Origin: Spisula solida
Lineage: Eukaryota > Mollusca > Bivalvia > Venerida > Mactridae
Assembly (NCBI GenBank): GCA_947247005.1
Contig: OX365948.1
Span: 7,936,001-8,000,000, forward strand
Reading direction: 5' to 3'
DNA: 64,000 nt
Part shown: positions 1-12,044 of the stretch, piece by piece
Position numbering within the stretch: position 1 is the stretch's first letter
How the letters are laid out: every line of letters starts with the position of its first letter
Position numbers and translations under genes: made by a program
The notes under the pieces: generated by a model
Databases searched by the model: none
What the model saw: the letters and a program-made list of their open reading frames with translations, nothing else
Told to the model about the DNA's origin: nothing

Positions 1-1192
1 TTTATCGGTTCATATCTCGTCTCTGCACAAAATATCCTTTCAAGTAAATCTTATGATACAATTTGATCCTCTGATGGAGCTGATTAATTGCCATTTAGAT
101 GTACATAGAAAGTGATTGCCTGTTATATTAGACCGTATGATTATTATCAGTTCGTCTGTTTGCAAGACTTTCATTATTTTCACAATGTTCAGATGTTTAC
201 TTCTCTTGTAGTCATGGTCCTTGCACTTATCTTCCAAACTCAAACATTATATTTATCATTCTAACAGACCATTCTTTCCCTTAAAACGCCTTTTTAAACT
301 TTAACTAGAAACTAAAATTGTTTTGAAGAGAATAATTATAATTGGAGGAAATTAATAGGTGAGTGGTGTTACTTCATTTGTATTTGTTTTCGTTGTTCGT
401 TTTGTCGCAGTTTTTTTCTTTCCTTTCACCAGCCAATATCTGTGCAATTATTACAGTTAAAGACAGCTTTGATGTTTAGCAACAGAAAACATAAAATTCA
501 AATGTAAAATATACTTGGAGGGTACGTGCAATTTTGGTGGCACAGGTGCAATAACCAGACAAGCCATATAGTTGTCCGCGGCCAGATAATTTATCGACCA
601 GTATTAAAGAGTGTTTACATTAAGGAAAGTATTGCAGAAAAATTATGCCTGCAACCAGATTGACTTGTAGTGTATTTACTCCTGCAACAGCTTAACCAGC
701 CGAGCACAGAAAACATATAAGCGACACAGACAAAGTCCAACGCAAAAATCTAGCCACTACAAAAACACGGCATCCCGTCCCTTAAGTCTGCCGCCTCAGT
801 CGGTCAAGCTAAAACGGAACGAGAGCCAGGTGACGAGAAAAGGACAATCTACAAGGACAATCTACAAGTTGAGATAAGTCAAATGCTTAAATACTTCCAA
901 TTTTGGAGCAACACGCAATTAAACCAATGTAGATCATAAGCCTAATAGATGGTTCACGCAACAATTTACAGTCCATGGTTCTGCGTGTAAACGGAACTAA
1001 AACAATTGTTTCGCAACAGTTTCATTAATGTACCGACTTTATCACCGGTTAATCTTAGACCCAATTGCTTGATTCCGAAAAAGCGAGACAATAAGTCAAT
1101 ACAACACAATATGATTACGTAACAGTCCAAGCAGACGATAACACCGTTCGTTCATAAAAGCCAAATTGATGAACGTTGAATTAGTCTGTTTT

Positions 1193-1415
1193 ACAAAATC
1201 CTTTCTTTAATTTAAAGTCGTAATCCATACTGACACATTAGCCAATCAGGCATTGATACATGGTCAAGTGACCCTCCATAGTCAAATAGCTTTATGGTTT
1301 CAATAATACCCTCGTACTTTAGGCCGCGGGTAATAACATACTTACTACTTATTTCTATAGACTACTTTGCCATTTTCTATATACTACTTTGCAATTGCTA
1401 CTATTGCATGTAATA
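1193..1415. other. Segment present only in the left arm
   Basis: In the right arm (near 9000) the bases on either side of this block are directly adjacent. The block is therefore an insertion in the left arm or a deletion from the right. It contains no recognisable gene. Its right half has a short local repetition of ctactttgc. Confidence 0.6.
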
Positions 1416-1894
1416 AATGCAAAAAATAACGCGTGAGGCGTCACATGTCACTATCTGGCGTGCTCTGTTAACAATATAACTAAATGCTGTATTTTATCAA
1501 CTCCCAAGTGGATTCAACAGACTTGATATTTGTTTGTTGTGTGTTTGTTATTTGCTGTTGTGATTGAGTATCACAATCATGTTATGCATCAGATAGATTT
1601 AATGAAACGATTACTTTAGATTGTATGAAAGCCTTTATTATTCCTTGTTTGACTTGTGTTGATTCGAGCTGTCATTATTTTAGTGATACATGTTTGAAGA
1701 GATTCTCGAGGGATACATACGTTGATTTAACAATACCAGAACTATTTGTCATCCTCTGTTGTTTTGGAATATCTGTAGCATAATCAATGAATTGAAACAA
1801 TTTCATATTACAGAAATGGACATAAACGGTATTATCCCCTATGGATGTGTGATAAAATATCATAGCCACAAAGACAAGTGACAATAATGTAGAT

Positions 1895-2150
1895 GTTTTG
1901 AGATGTGATTTAGCTCAGACTGAGATGCTTCGGGAGGTCGGGACCGAAGCAGCTCAAGAAGAAATATCAGCTCGAATAGAGATTTAACTCAAAGAGAGTC
2001 TGAATTGTAGATACATCAGAAATACGAGTCTGTTTTGTGATGGCAATGTTTTAGTTCAACCTATCATGGAAATTACCTCAAAGATGAATGACAACATTTG
2101 AGATAAGAATTAGCTCAAATTAAGATCCTTCGGGAGATCGGAACCGGGGA
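1895..2150. repeat. MITE-like repeat copy (CTCCCGAAG family), left arm
   Basis: The right end reads as an imperfect copy of the terminal motif gatccttcgggagatcgg. A second terminal-like motif, gatgcttcgggaggtcgg, lies near 1925 in the same orientation, so the copy is rearranged or nested. A related inverted version is at 8430-8610 in the right arm. The best intact relative is at 31656-31913. Confidence 0.5.
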
Positions 2151-2639
2151 TGCTTTTTCTAAACAAGTTACAAAAGCCAAACAGTTTTCAAACTAGAAAG
2201 TTACATTTTTGTCGTTTAGTATTCATATCGGAATATTGCTTATTAAGTTTACCATCACGATAATGCAACATGAGCTCCCATGGGTTTTGTCTTAGTTTGG
2301 AGAAATCAGAATCTCACGACATCTATCTGTATTCCTATATCGTATAAATACAGATATTTAGATTACGTTCAGCAAAGCAAACGTTACATTGTAGCAATGT
2401 GTCATGACGATTCAGTAAAACGGAATCGTAGCGACTTATATTTAATCCTTCACTTTACAGAACAGTTTGGTGGTTTATTTCGGACCTGCTGTTAACTAAA
2501 CTATATACTGTTTCCTCGTGCTATCTTCTCGCGATTTGCAAACTCGTTTCTATTTTTTAAAATGTAGTATTGTATTGATTGCAAATTAGTGGAAAAAGTT
2601 TGTGTTTTCACCTTATATCTATTACTCAATCGTTTCTTA

Positions 2640-2832
2640 AACATAATTTCATTGGCAAATCCAAAACATGCTTTTATTGGTCAATCGTTTGTAAAACAAG
2701 TTTGCATTGGCCAATCCTTTGTAAAACTTGCTTTAATTGGCCAATTCTTGTAAGACATGTGTTCATTGGCCAATCCATTGTAAACTTGCTTTCATTGGCC
2801 AATCTTTTGTAAAATATGTTTTCATTGGCCAT
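2640..2832. repeat. Minisatellite with CCAAT-box-like units, left arm
   Basis: About six units of roughly 30 bp, each containing cattggccaatc followed by ttgtaaaac and a t-rich stretch. The inverted counterpart lies at 7725-7965. The repeated ATTGG/CCAAT core resembles a CCAAT box, but nothing here shows promoter function. Confidence 0.75.
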
Positions 2833-3591
2833 TCATAGGCTGGTTGTCTTAAAGATGGTGTCAGGTCTAACGTAGGCAGTTACACAATGTAATAAAAATA
2901 GTGCATGTGCTATAATCAAATAAAAGTATAGTACAGATAATTTTTACGCGATCCTCGACCTTCTATTAGCATTATTTAACATGGGCGATCTAAACACGTC
3001 TGTTACATTGTTTCCTGTTTAAATGTAATGTTTTGTACATGCCGGTGGTGAGATGATCAACAGGTTGATAGCAGGGGCTTTTTATGTCTCTAATAATTAA
3101 TTCCTGCAAAACGAAAGAAAATTGAACAAACAAATAAAAAATAGACACACCGTAGGGAGAGAAATCTTCGGCAAAATTATATTTGTGTTAAATAACATTT
3201 ATGCTTCCACAACTGCTGTTTTATTAGTTAGCCATGTTCTTGTCAAGCCTGAACAGACTACATGCACCTATGCGTATGAACTTCCCAAATCACGTGGGGG
3301 CATGTTTTCATGTAAATATTTCTTCACTTTTAATTAATCTGGCAATCTGGCAAATAGACTCTCGCATAGTTTGCGCAACTAAGTTGTAATTAGATAACTA
3401 TATACTTCAATTAAAATGTATGTTTAAAAGTGATTATAATTACCTAATGCCATAAAATAGTTAAAAATCACATGCACACTTTATTTTCATCAAATTAAAT
3501 TACATGAAGTGTTTTCTGCATCGTGCTGTTCAACCACAGAGAGTAAATTGATGTTCAGAGTTGAGCACACACGCATGAACCTGTCTTACAC

Positions 3592-3627
3592 CGAATACGA
3601 CTCCCTGATGAAAGGGAGCTGTATTCG
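3592..3627. other. Short strong hairpin inside a MITE-rich zone
   Basis: The arms gaatac/gtattc and ctccct/agggag pair around a five-base loop. The loop region contains ctgatga, but no second ribozyme stem or properly placed GAAA core could be built, so it is not called as a hammerhead. The right arm lacks this part. Confidence 0.5.
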
Positions 3628-3639
3628 AAGCATAACAGA

Positions 3640-3898
3640 CACCCATCTCCCAAGCATCTCAATCTAAGCTAAATCTAATCTCAAATATTGCCATTTGTCT
3701 TTGAGAAAATTGCCATGGGAGGCCAGACTCAAAATTGGCACCACAAAACAAATACATTATTCCAAATGTATTCTGAGTTCAGTAAACTTTCAAGAGCTTC
3801 AACTTAAGAAATATCTAACATTTATACTCTAATTTGGGCAAAATCTCAATTTGAGTTGAGATTTATACTTGAGATACTTCGGGAGATCGGGGCCTGGT
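3640..3898. repeat. MITE-like repeat copy (CTCCCGAAG family)
   Basis: It starts with catctcccaagcatctcaat and ends with cttgagatacttcgggagat, imperfect inverted repeats of each other about 255 bp apart. Half of this copy survives in the right arm at 6072-6180. The other half is deleted there, so the element predates the arm divergence. Confidence 0.65.
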
Positions 3899-3997
3899 TT
3901 GGTTCGAATGCAGCTTCCCAGTGCTTTGTTGCACCGTTGATTAAAAGTACTTTTTTAATTTCAAACATGGACAATAAGCATGAAGCGTTATTTTGGT

Positions 3998-4030
3998 TGG
4001 TAGGTAGGTAGGTAGGTAGGTAGGTAGGGA
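3998..4030. repeat. (GGTA)n microsatellite
   Basis: About seven perfect tetranucleotide units, ending in degenerate ggga/ggtg units. It lies at the inner edge of the left arm, where similarity to the right arm stops. Confidence 0.9.
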
Positions 4031-5961
4031 GGTGGGTGGATTGCTATGGGTTCTTGGGTGTTTTTTTTTCTTTTGTTAAGTAGAGTGCTCGAAGGAAGCT
4101 ATCCCCGCCAATGTTTTGTATTATTATATTATGTAAGATGATTATAGAATGGTTCATATTTCATGTCATGTTTATATATGCAAGGGAAATGCATATTTTC
4201 CCCTTGACATACTCTGAAGTTCAGCCAATTTCGCCATAACGTTTTGAATTGGACATTGGGTATATGTGTTTCATGTGTATCACACCAAATGTATATGTTT
4301 ACCAAAAAAATAAATGAATGCAGTACAAATGCAAGGGTATACATAAATTATACAGATGCATAGATAATGGTTTGATGAGTACTCATAAATTCTGTGCTCA
4401 AGAATCACGGAAATAACAATATCATACACTGAGCGTGTGCGGATCCCGAAACTCTCCATTATATAGTTAGACCTAATACTTTGCTATAAGTGTTTTTTGC
4501 TACACTAATTTGTACAATTGATACTTTCCTAATATTTGCTGTTGAGAAAGAACGCACACTTAGCAATATATGAGAACGCGATGTAAGTGAAACCTCACGA
4601 AATAGTTGGTTATTGTATAGTCACATGGGAAATCTATAAGATTTGAGATTCTGTGAGATGATTAAATAAACACTTAAAAGGTATTGGCTTGCTGACTCAG
4701 CTATACTCGTTCATGGTTAAAGCACCTCCGCTGTATCCCTTTATAGAAATGCCAATCATTCAGTAATATATTGTAAAATTGTCAACGTTTGTGAGAGATT
4801 GCATTGATTCAGTTGTCGGCAAACTGGACAACGAAATAAATGTTCCGTATTAATATTCAATGTATTACAAGACAAAGTTTAAAAATCACGAAATTTTGAA
4901 ATCCCACGATATTGACATGTAATCCAAATCAGCGGAATATTAAATACACACGAACATAATCGAGTGTACAATGATAAATCATTGGGGGATAAAGAGTATG
5001 TACATTTATTATTAAATACCAATATACATACCCCTCTACTTTGTTGATTAATTTAGTGTAATGTATTGCTTGTAAGATTGGCCTTTTGTACCGAATGTAA
5101 GAGAAAGAGATATAATACTCGAAAACGAAGGAGATATACGATAACAATATGAAAAAACATCCTCTATAGCAAACGAGAGTATTCGTAAACGAAGAGAGAT
5201 CACTCGGGAAGGGGAGTGTACTAGCTAACGAGGACAAGAACTCCAAATATAAAGGGTGAGTACCCGTAAACAAAAGGACAGTTCTCGAAAACAAAGAATT
5301 TGCCATCATAAACGAAGGAATGGTGCTAACAAAAAAAGGAGAGAAGTTGTAAACAAAGCACTCGATAACAATGGAATAAAACTTAATAACAAAGAGGGAT
5401 ACTCGATAACAAAGGATGAGCATCCGAGTTACAAACCGAGAGTACTCGTCATCAAATAGTCATATACTCATAAACAAAAGATCGAAATAAGGCTCATTCG
5501 TCACGTGTGTTCGTCTTTCGCTTTTCAGTACGAATACACCATGACACGAACAAAATTTCAGAGGCGAAAACATTGACATTTATTCATTGAGACGCGAACA
5601 AAAGACACATGAGTATTAAATTGACTTTCTATGTGTTCATTGCTTCCGCATTTCGCAACTCTGACACGAACATAGGAAATGGCAGAGATATCGGCCACCA
5701 TAGATCAGTAATATCGCAGAAAAGTCTACATCATCCAACATGGTCATCGGGATCACAAAACGCTTACTCGTTATTCTGTTACAAGCAGGGGATATATGCT
5801 TGTATAATTACTTATGACGTTTCACATTTGTTGGTTGTGCGAGCAATCTCGAGATAATTGGATGGCTCAATTCGAACTAATGAATATTTATATTGTATAA
5901 TACCAACTAGATGTACAAGCATTACGTCATACGATATCTATGCCTGACGGCTGTATTCGTA
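4031..5961. other. Spacer of the large inverted repeat, no gene seen
   Basis: Single-copy AT-rich DNA between the two arms. The only structure recognised is the degenerate minisatellite at 5105-5480. A 164-codon frame on the minus strand (5423-4929) is the complement of that minisatellite and is rejected as a gene. Confidence 0.6.
5105..5480. repeat. Degenerate minisatellite, about 25-27 bp units
   Basis: Units resembling actcgtaaacaaaggagag recur at irregular spacing with heavy divergence (actcgaaaacgaaggag, attcgtaaacgaagaga, actcgataacaaaggat). No stop-free conserved frame accompanies the repeat. Confidence 0.55.
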
Positions 5962-6589
5962 CAAATATTGCTTTATGCTTATTTATCCTGAAGAATTGCA
6001 TCATGTCCATGTTTGAAATTAAAAAAGTACGATGCAACAAAGCACTGGAAAGCTGCATTCGAACCAAACCAGGGCCCGATCTCCCGAAGCATCTCAAGTA
6101 TAAATCTCAACTCAAATTGAGATTTTGCCCAAATTAGAGTATAAATGTTAGATATTTCTTAAGTTGAAGCTTTTGAAAGTTTACTGTATCAATTTACTCT
6201 CTGTGTTTGAACTTCATGTAATTTAATTTGATTAAAATAAAGTGTGTATGAGATTTTTAACTCCTTTATGGCATACGGTAATTATAACTACTTTTAAACA
6301 GACATTTTAATTGAAATATATAATTATCTAATACAATTTAGTAGCGCAAAATATGCGAGAGTCTATTTGCCAGATTGCCAGATTAATTAAAAGTGAAGAA
6401 ATATTTACATGAAAACATGCCCCCACGTGATTTGGGAAGTTCATACGTATAGGTGCATGTAGTCTGTTCAGGCTTGACAAGAACATGGCTTACTAATAAA
6501 ACAGCAGTTGTGGAAGCATAAATGTTATTTAACACAAACATTATTTTGCCGAAGATTTCTCTCCTTACGGTGTGTCTATTTTTTTAATT

Positions 6590-7655
6590 TAAGAAATAAA
6601 AATCTGTTCGCGTATATTGTCGGTGAATAAAACACGGACAGGAGTTCGGATGCGGAAAAATTAAATCACCCACAAAATACAAGAACAGAGTTTTTATTTC
6701 GATTCTAAATACGATAATATCCCGCACTATTTAACTGCGCGCATTCCATTTTCACCCATTTGACATTGAACATAATTCCACGCTGAAATTGGGTGGCTTA
6801 TTAGCTGGTACAATTACCTCCCTAGTTAATGAAAACGACTAACGTAATTTTCTGAAGGAAATAACACATTTAAACATTGAAACAATTTTAATAACACGAG
6901 TATAGGGTATCTATTTCATGAAATGAAAAATATAAATTAATTGATTATCAGAAGTTTTAATGAAACTTATTATAGTTTATTGGATTTTCTAAAGCCGAGG
7001 ATGATATGACTATTCAAGGGTTGGTATCATTTACTAATGATTTGATGCTATTGTTAGTAAATCTTGTCAATTTCAACGGTTGAAATTGACAAGATTTACT
7101 TAAAATAGCATGTGAAATTTACACAAATATATAAATAGCATACGGATACTCTCTAGCAGGGTGTTTTCCGGACTCAAATAGTACAAATTTCTATAAATAT
7201 CCCAGCCTCGTTTTTACTAGTAGTGATCGAACAAAATATCACATAGTGATCGAACAAAATATCACACGGAAGGTCTATGGGGAAAATACATTGAGAGATC
7301 ACGTGAGGTATAATAAAAAATTGGGTATATTTAACATGCTATTTTTAGTAAATCGTGTCGATTTCAACCGTTGAAACTGACAAGATTTACTAAAAATAGC
7401 ACAAAATCATTAGAAACGTACACGGACTGAGATTGTACATGTAAAAGTATCATACCGGCAATCTAAATTTTGCTTACATTTGTTGATATTTTATTTCGCA
7501 AAATGGTTGTGATATTGTTCGGTATAATAAAATAAATAACACATTGCTGATCGGGTGACAGTAAATAATACCAACCCTTGAATAGTCATATCACTATTCT
7601 CGGGTTGGTATTATTTACTATCACCCTCGCAGCCATGTGTTATTTATATGATAAC
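6590..7655. other. Right-arm-only block carrying a foldback element
   Basis: The left arm has only about 240 unrelated bases between the matching flanks (about 2900-3140). This block is AT-rich and contains the foldback at 7004-7592. No coding region is recognised. Confidence 0.55.
7004..7592. mobile_element. Foldback or MITE-like element with terminal and internal palindromes
   Basis: The ends are inverted copies: gatatgactattcaagggtt at the left and aacccttgaatagtcatatc at the right. Inside are two near-perfect palindromes, at 7060-7105 and 7340-7402, both built on gtcaatttcaac/gttgaaattgac with the flank taaatcttg/caagattta. A partial third terminal motif (ctcgggttggtattatttac) follows at about 7598-7618. 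There is no transposase frame, so any mobility would be non-autonomous. Confidence 0.6.
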
Positions 7656-7724
7656 ACATGCACTTTTTTTATTATAGTGTGTACCCGCCTACGTTAGACC
7701 TAACAACATCTTTAAGACAACCAG

Positions 7725-7965
7725 CCAATGAATGGCCAATGAAAATATATTTTACAAAAGATTGGCCAATGAAAGCAAGTTTTACAATGGATTGGCCAAT
7801 GAACACTTGTTTTACAAAGATTGGCCAATTAAAGCAAGTTTACAAAGGATTGGCCAATGCAAACTTGTTTTTACAAACGATTGACCAATGAAACCATGGT
7901 TTACAAATATGTTTTGAACTGCATTTGCCAATGAAATTATGTTTAAGAAACAATTGACCAATAGA
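7725..7965. repeat. Minisatellite with CCAAT-box-like units, right arm
   Basis: Inverted counterpart of 2640-2832, with units of roughly 30 bp containing gattggccaatgaa. It has slightly more units than the left arm, so the array length has changed since duplication. Confidence 0.75.
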
Positions 7966-8429
7966 GATTAGGTGAAAACACAAACTTTTCTCCACTAATT
8001 TCCAATCAATACAATACTACATTTTAAAAAATACTACATTTTAAAAAATAGAAACGAGTTTGCAAATCGCGAGAAGATAGCACGAGGAAACAGCATTTAG
8101 TGTAGTTAACAGCAGGTCTGAAATAAACCACCAAACTGTTCTGTAAAGTGAAGGATTAAATATAAGTCGCTACGATTCCGTTTTACTGAATCGTCATGAC
8201 ACATTGCTACAATGTAAAGTTTGCTTTGCTGAACGTAATCTAAATATCTGTATTGATACGATATAGGAATACAGATAGATGTCGTGAGATTCTGATTTCT
8301 CCAAACTAAGACAAAACCCATGGGAGCTCATGTTGCATTACCGTAATAGTAAACTTAATAAGCAATATTCCGATATGAATACTAAACGACAAAAATGTAA
8401 CTTTCTAGTTTGAAAAGTGCTAGGCCCCG

Positions 8430-8610
8430 TTATCACGAAGGATCTCAATTTGAGCTAATTCTTATCTCAAATGTTGTCATTCATCTTTGAAGTAATTTCC
8501 ATGATAGGTTGGACTAAAAAATTGCAATCACAAAACAGACTCGTTATTCTGATGTTTCTAAAATGCAGACTCTCATTTGAGTAAAATCTCTATTCGAGCT
8601 GATATGTCCA
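8430..8610. repeat. MITE-like repeat fragment (CTCCCGAAG family), right arm
   Basis: It begins at cacgaaggatctcaatttga and matches the inverse of left-arm 1970-2140. The terminal motif is eroded. Confidence 0.5.
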
Positions 8611-9530
8611 TTTCTGAAATTGTTTCAATTCATTGATTATGCTACAGATATTCAAAAACAACAGAGGATGACAAATAGTTCTGGTATTGTTAAATCAACG
8701 TATGTATCCCTTGAGAATCTCTTCAAATATTTATCACTAAAATAATGACAGCTTAAATCAACACAAGTCAAACAAGGAATAATAAAGGCTTCCATACAAT
8801 CTAAAGTACTCGTTTCATGTAATCTATCTGATGCATAACATGATTGTGATACTCAATCACACCAGCAAACAACAAACAAACAACAAACACGCATCAAATC
8901 TGTTGAATCCACTTGGGAGTTGATAAAATACAGCATTTAGTTATATTGTTAACAGAGCACGCCAGATAGTGACATGTGACGCCTCACGCGTTATTTTTTG
9001 CATAAAACAGACTAATTCAACTTTCATCAATTTGGCTTTTATGAATGAACGGTGTTATCGTCTGCTTGGACTGTTACGTAATCATATTGTATGGTACTGA
9101 CTTATTGTCTCGCTTTTTCGGAATCACACAACGAGGTCTAAGATTAACCGGTGATAAAGTCGGTAATAGAGTGTTTACATTAATTACACTGTTGCGAAAC
9201 AATTGTTTTAGTTCCGTTTACACACAGAACCATGGACTGTAAATTGTTGCGTGAACCATTTATTAGGCTTATGATCTACATTGGTTTAATTGCGTGTTGC
9301 TCCAAAATTGGAAGTATTTAAGCATTATACTTATCTCAACTTGTAGATTGTCCTTGTTGTTTGTTATGCCCGGTTGTTATTTTCTCGTCACCTGGCTCTC
9401 GTTCCGTTTTAGTTTGACTGACTTAGGCGGCAGACTTTTGGGACGGGATGCCGTGTTTTTGTAGTTGCTAGATTTTTGCGTTGGACATTGTCTGTGTCGC
9501 TTATATGTTTTCTGTGCTCGGCTGGTTAAA

Positions 9531-9915
9531 CTGAGTGCTGCCTTCCCTGTCTAACTTAATATTGTCTTTTTGTAATATACATGGTACACTTATATTATAT
9601 AAATACAGTATACAGTCTACCTCTCAAGAGCAACCCTCCTCTATTTAGCATCATGAATGAGCATTTTATTCCCGAAGTTTTATTAAACAGTTCACCCCTC
9701 AATAACAACAACCTCTGTACATCAAGCAATAAATGTTTGGAAAAGGGTGTTATTTAGGGAGAGTGCACTGTATCATACATGTATAGATTAAAAGTTGCTA
9801 CATTATATATATATGGACATCCTTTTAATAATGATCTGAAGAGGCGACATCTTCGATAACTGTTCATCTTTTTTATATTGATTAATAAAATCGTCAGACT
9901 AAGCTAGTTGTTTGT
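9531..9915. other. Right-arm-only segment sharing sequence with 44548-44770
   Basis: The left arm joins the two flanks directly near 690. The segment starts with ctgagtgctgccttccctg. Its inverse, agacagggaaggcagcactc, is found at 44550, followed there by the same accagccgagcacagaaaac sequence that flanks this site. The segment is otherwise AT-rich and unrecognised. Confidence 0.5.
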
Positions 9916-10409
9916 TGTTGCAGGAGTAAATACACTACAAGCAATCATCATTTTTCTGAAACACTTTCCTTAATGTAAACACTCTTTAATACTGGTCGAT
10001 AAATTATCTGGCCGCGGACAACTATATGGCTTGTCTGGTTATTGCACATGTGCCACCAAAATCTGCACGTACCCTTCAAGTATATTTTACATTTGAATTT
10101 TATGTTTTCTGTTTTCTGTTGCTAAACATAAAAGATGACTTTAATTGTAATCATTGCAAAGCTATAGGCTAGTGAAAGAAAAGAAAAAAAACTGCGACAA
10201 AACGAACAACGAAAATAAATACAAATGAAGTAACACCACTCACCTATTAATTTCCTCCAATTATAATTATTCTCTTTAAAACAATTTTATTTTCTAGTTA
10301 AAGTTTAAAAAGGCGTTTTAAGGGAAAGAATGGTTTGTTAGAATGATAAATATAATGTTTGAGTTTGGAAGATAAGTGCAAGGACCATGACTACAAGAGA
10401 AGTAAACAT

Positions 10410-11294
10410 ATAAGAAAGCAGAACAAGGATTCACATTATTCGGCTCTCTCGGGTCACTGTAATAAAAAATAGTTTATTTTACTCCCAGGAACCCTATTTT
10501 TTTATTTCAAACACTTTGATACCACATTGATTATTACGCTGCATTGATCCAATGATTATTTCATATACCAAATACATGAACTGCACTTACGCAGATCCAC
10601 CATTTTTGCTCAAGGCTCCGATCTGCTATGTTTCTTAGTAACTCGGTAGAATATCCGACTAGCATTTTTCTTAGAATAGTGGGCCTATCAGCTACTATTT
10701 GTCTTAGAGCGATGTCGTAATTACACTCTAAGGCCCTGATATGATACACAATATAATGACATGTTTTTCTAAAATTCTAGGGGGTTCGGATCCCTCCGGA
10801 TCCGCACATGACTTCAGTAAAAACAAACTACATTTATATTATACACACAACTGTTCAAACACGTAATTTAAACAGAATGTACCGTGAATATAATATGTAC
10901 ATTTGTAGTAGGTGTTACTTAAATAAACACCCTGTTTTAAATTACACAAATAAATAATCATGAAACCAAACTAAATATTTCTTTCTATGCATGCATGTTT
11001 TTAACTTATAATAAAAGTGTTGCTAATCTCTTGGAAACATTTATGACGCGTTATACTGTATTTTCATAACAGAAGTCCTCATTTCCGTTACTATTTTTAG
11101 ATCGGGAAAATCTGCTTTACATAGCAACCACTTTAAGATATTTCTCAGATTAGGATAATATTTTAGCTAAGATATTTCTAAGATGCTTCTTGAATCTAAC
11201 TTAAGTCATTTTTATTTAATTCTTAGCTAAAATAATTTCTTATCAGATAAGAAAAACTTACGAAAATATCTAAGAAGCTTTGTGAATACCAGCC
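10410..11294. mobile_element. About 885-bp insertion in the right arm with a MITE-type end
   Basis: The left arm keeps the uninterrupted site (aaacat next to ctgaacattg in reverse complement). The right end of the insert, aagctttgtgaataccagcc, is preceded by repeated ctaagat/atcttag-type motifs. The same end motif in the opposite orientation occurs at 52487 (agggctggtattcacgaaac). It contains a ggatccctccggatcc palindrome near 10785. No transposase is seen. Confidence 0.5.
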
Positions 11295-11487
11295 CTGAAC
11301 ATTGTGCAAATAATGAAAGTCTTGCAAACAGACGAACTGATAAGAATCATACGGTCTAATATAACAGGCAATCACTTTCTATGTACATCTAAATGGCAAT
11401 TAATCAGCTCCATCAGAGGATCAAATTGTATCATAAGATTTACTTGAAAGGATATTTGGTGCAGGGACGAGATATGAACCGATAAAT

Positions 11488-12044
11488 TAGACAATCAATT
11501 GTCCTGCACTTCGATGAATTTTGCATATCTATAAAATTGAGTCTTGTTCAATTAGCTTTCAAGGACAAATTTGTCCATGTGTGTGTTTTAACTGGGCGGT
11601 CCAGTGGCAACATGACTAATCTAATCAATTGTCCTAAATGGGATTTTATCCATTACATACTTAGATAACGGTTTAGAGTTCATATGCGTGGGAATTAATA
11701 ACGAAGGCCGTAGGCCTGAGTGATTAATAACTATGCATATGAACGACAAACCGTGTAATTTGTACAAATTTATACGGACTATTTTGTTTGCGAAGTTTGT
11801 GAGTTATTTATCATGTTGCTAAAGACAACTTCCGCTGTTCAAAGAATCGTAACGTACGCCCCATGATTTTTAAGCTCTACTATTATCTTTATTTGTCGCC
11901 AAACTGATGCTTATTTAACGCTAAATTCCAATTACGCTTTTTACGTTTAATCATATGAATTTATACATGCAATAACATGTTGCTACAATATAAATATAAT
12001 CGAATAAATAAACAGAAACGCTACGAAAAGAAAAATTACGCAAA
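11488..12044. other. Intergenic, one foldback only
   Basis: Nothing is recognised apart from the hairpin at 11669-11753. Confidence 0.5.
11669..11753. repeat. Foldback hairpin, about 85 bp
   Basis: The arms cggtttagagttcatatgc and gcatatgaacgacaaaccg pair, followed by attaataac and gattaataac. The centre is aggccgtaggcct, itself nearly palindromic. This is a MITE-like or structural foldback with no coding capacity. Confidence 0.6.

Larger units (their letters stand above)
1..3990. repeat. Left arm of a very large imperfect inverted repeat
   Basis: Read in reverse complement, this stretch matches 5962-11487. The first bases (tttatcggttcatatctcgt) recur inverted at the outer end of the right arm near 11487, and the inner end (aatttcaaacatggaca near 3960) recurs inverted near 6005. 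Spot comparison shows about 97% identity over the outermost 155 bases and three differences in 216 bases at 2280-2495. The arms are interrupted by several large indels. The left arm is cut by the window edge, so its true outer end is unknown. The frame at 2280-2495 is present in both arms, but all three differences change an amino acid, which argues against coding. Confidence 0.9.
5962..11487. repeat. Right arm of the very large imperfect inverted repeat
   Basis: Inverted partner of 1-3990. It is longer because it carries right-arm-only segments at about 6590-7655, 9531-9915 and 10410-11294. It lacks the left-arm segment at 1193-1415 and about 230 bp equivalent to left 3550-3780. Similarity stops just after gatatgaaccgataaa, at the point where the left copy meets the window edge. 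The true outer boundary may therefore lie further left on the left side. Confidence 0.9.

Noticed and set aside
2280..2495. 71-codon frame present in both arms of the large inverted repeat (also 8321-8106, minus)
   Set aside because: The three base differences between the copies all change the amino acid, with no silent change. No domain or promoter is seen, so conservation reflects the duplication only.
3592..3627. Possible hammerhead ribozyme (ctgatga near a hairpin)
   Set aside because: The expected stem II and GAAA core cannot be formed. The ctgatga falls in the loop of a simple hairpin.
4929..5423. 164-codon minus-strand frame
   Set aside because: Complement of a degenerate minisatellite in AT-rich DNA. 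The hydrophobic content follows from composition, and no domain or start context supports it.
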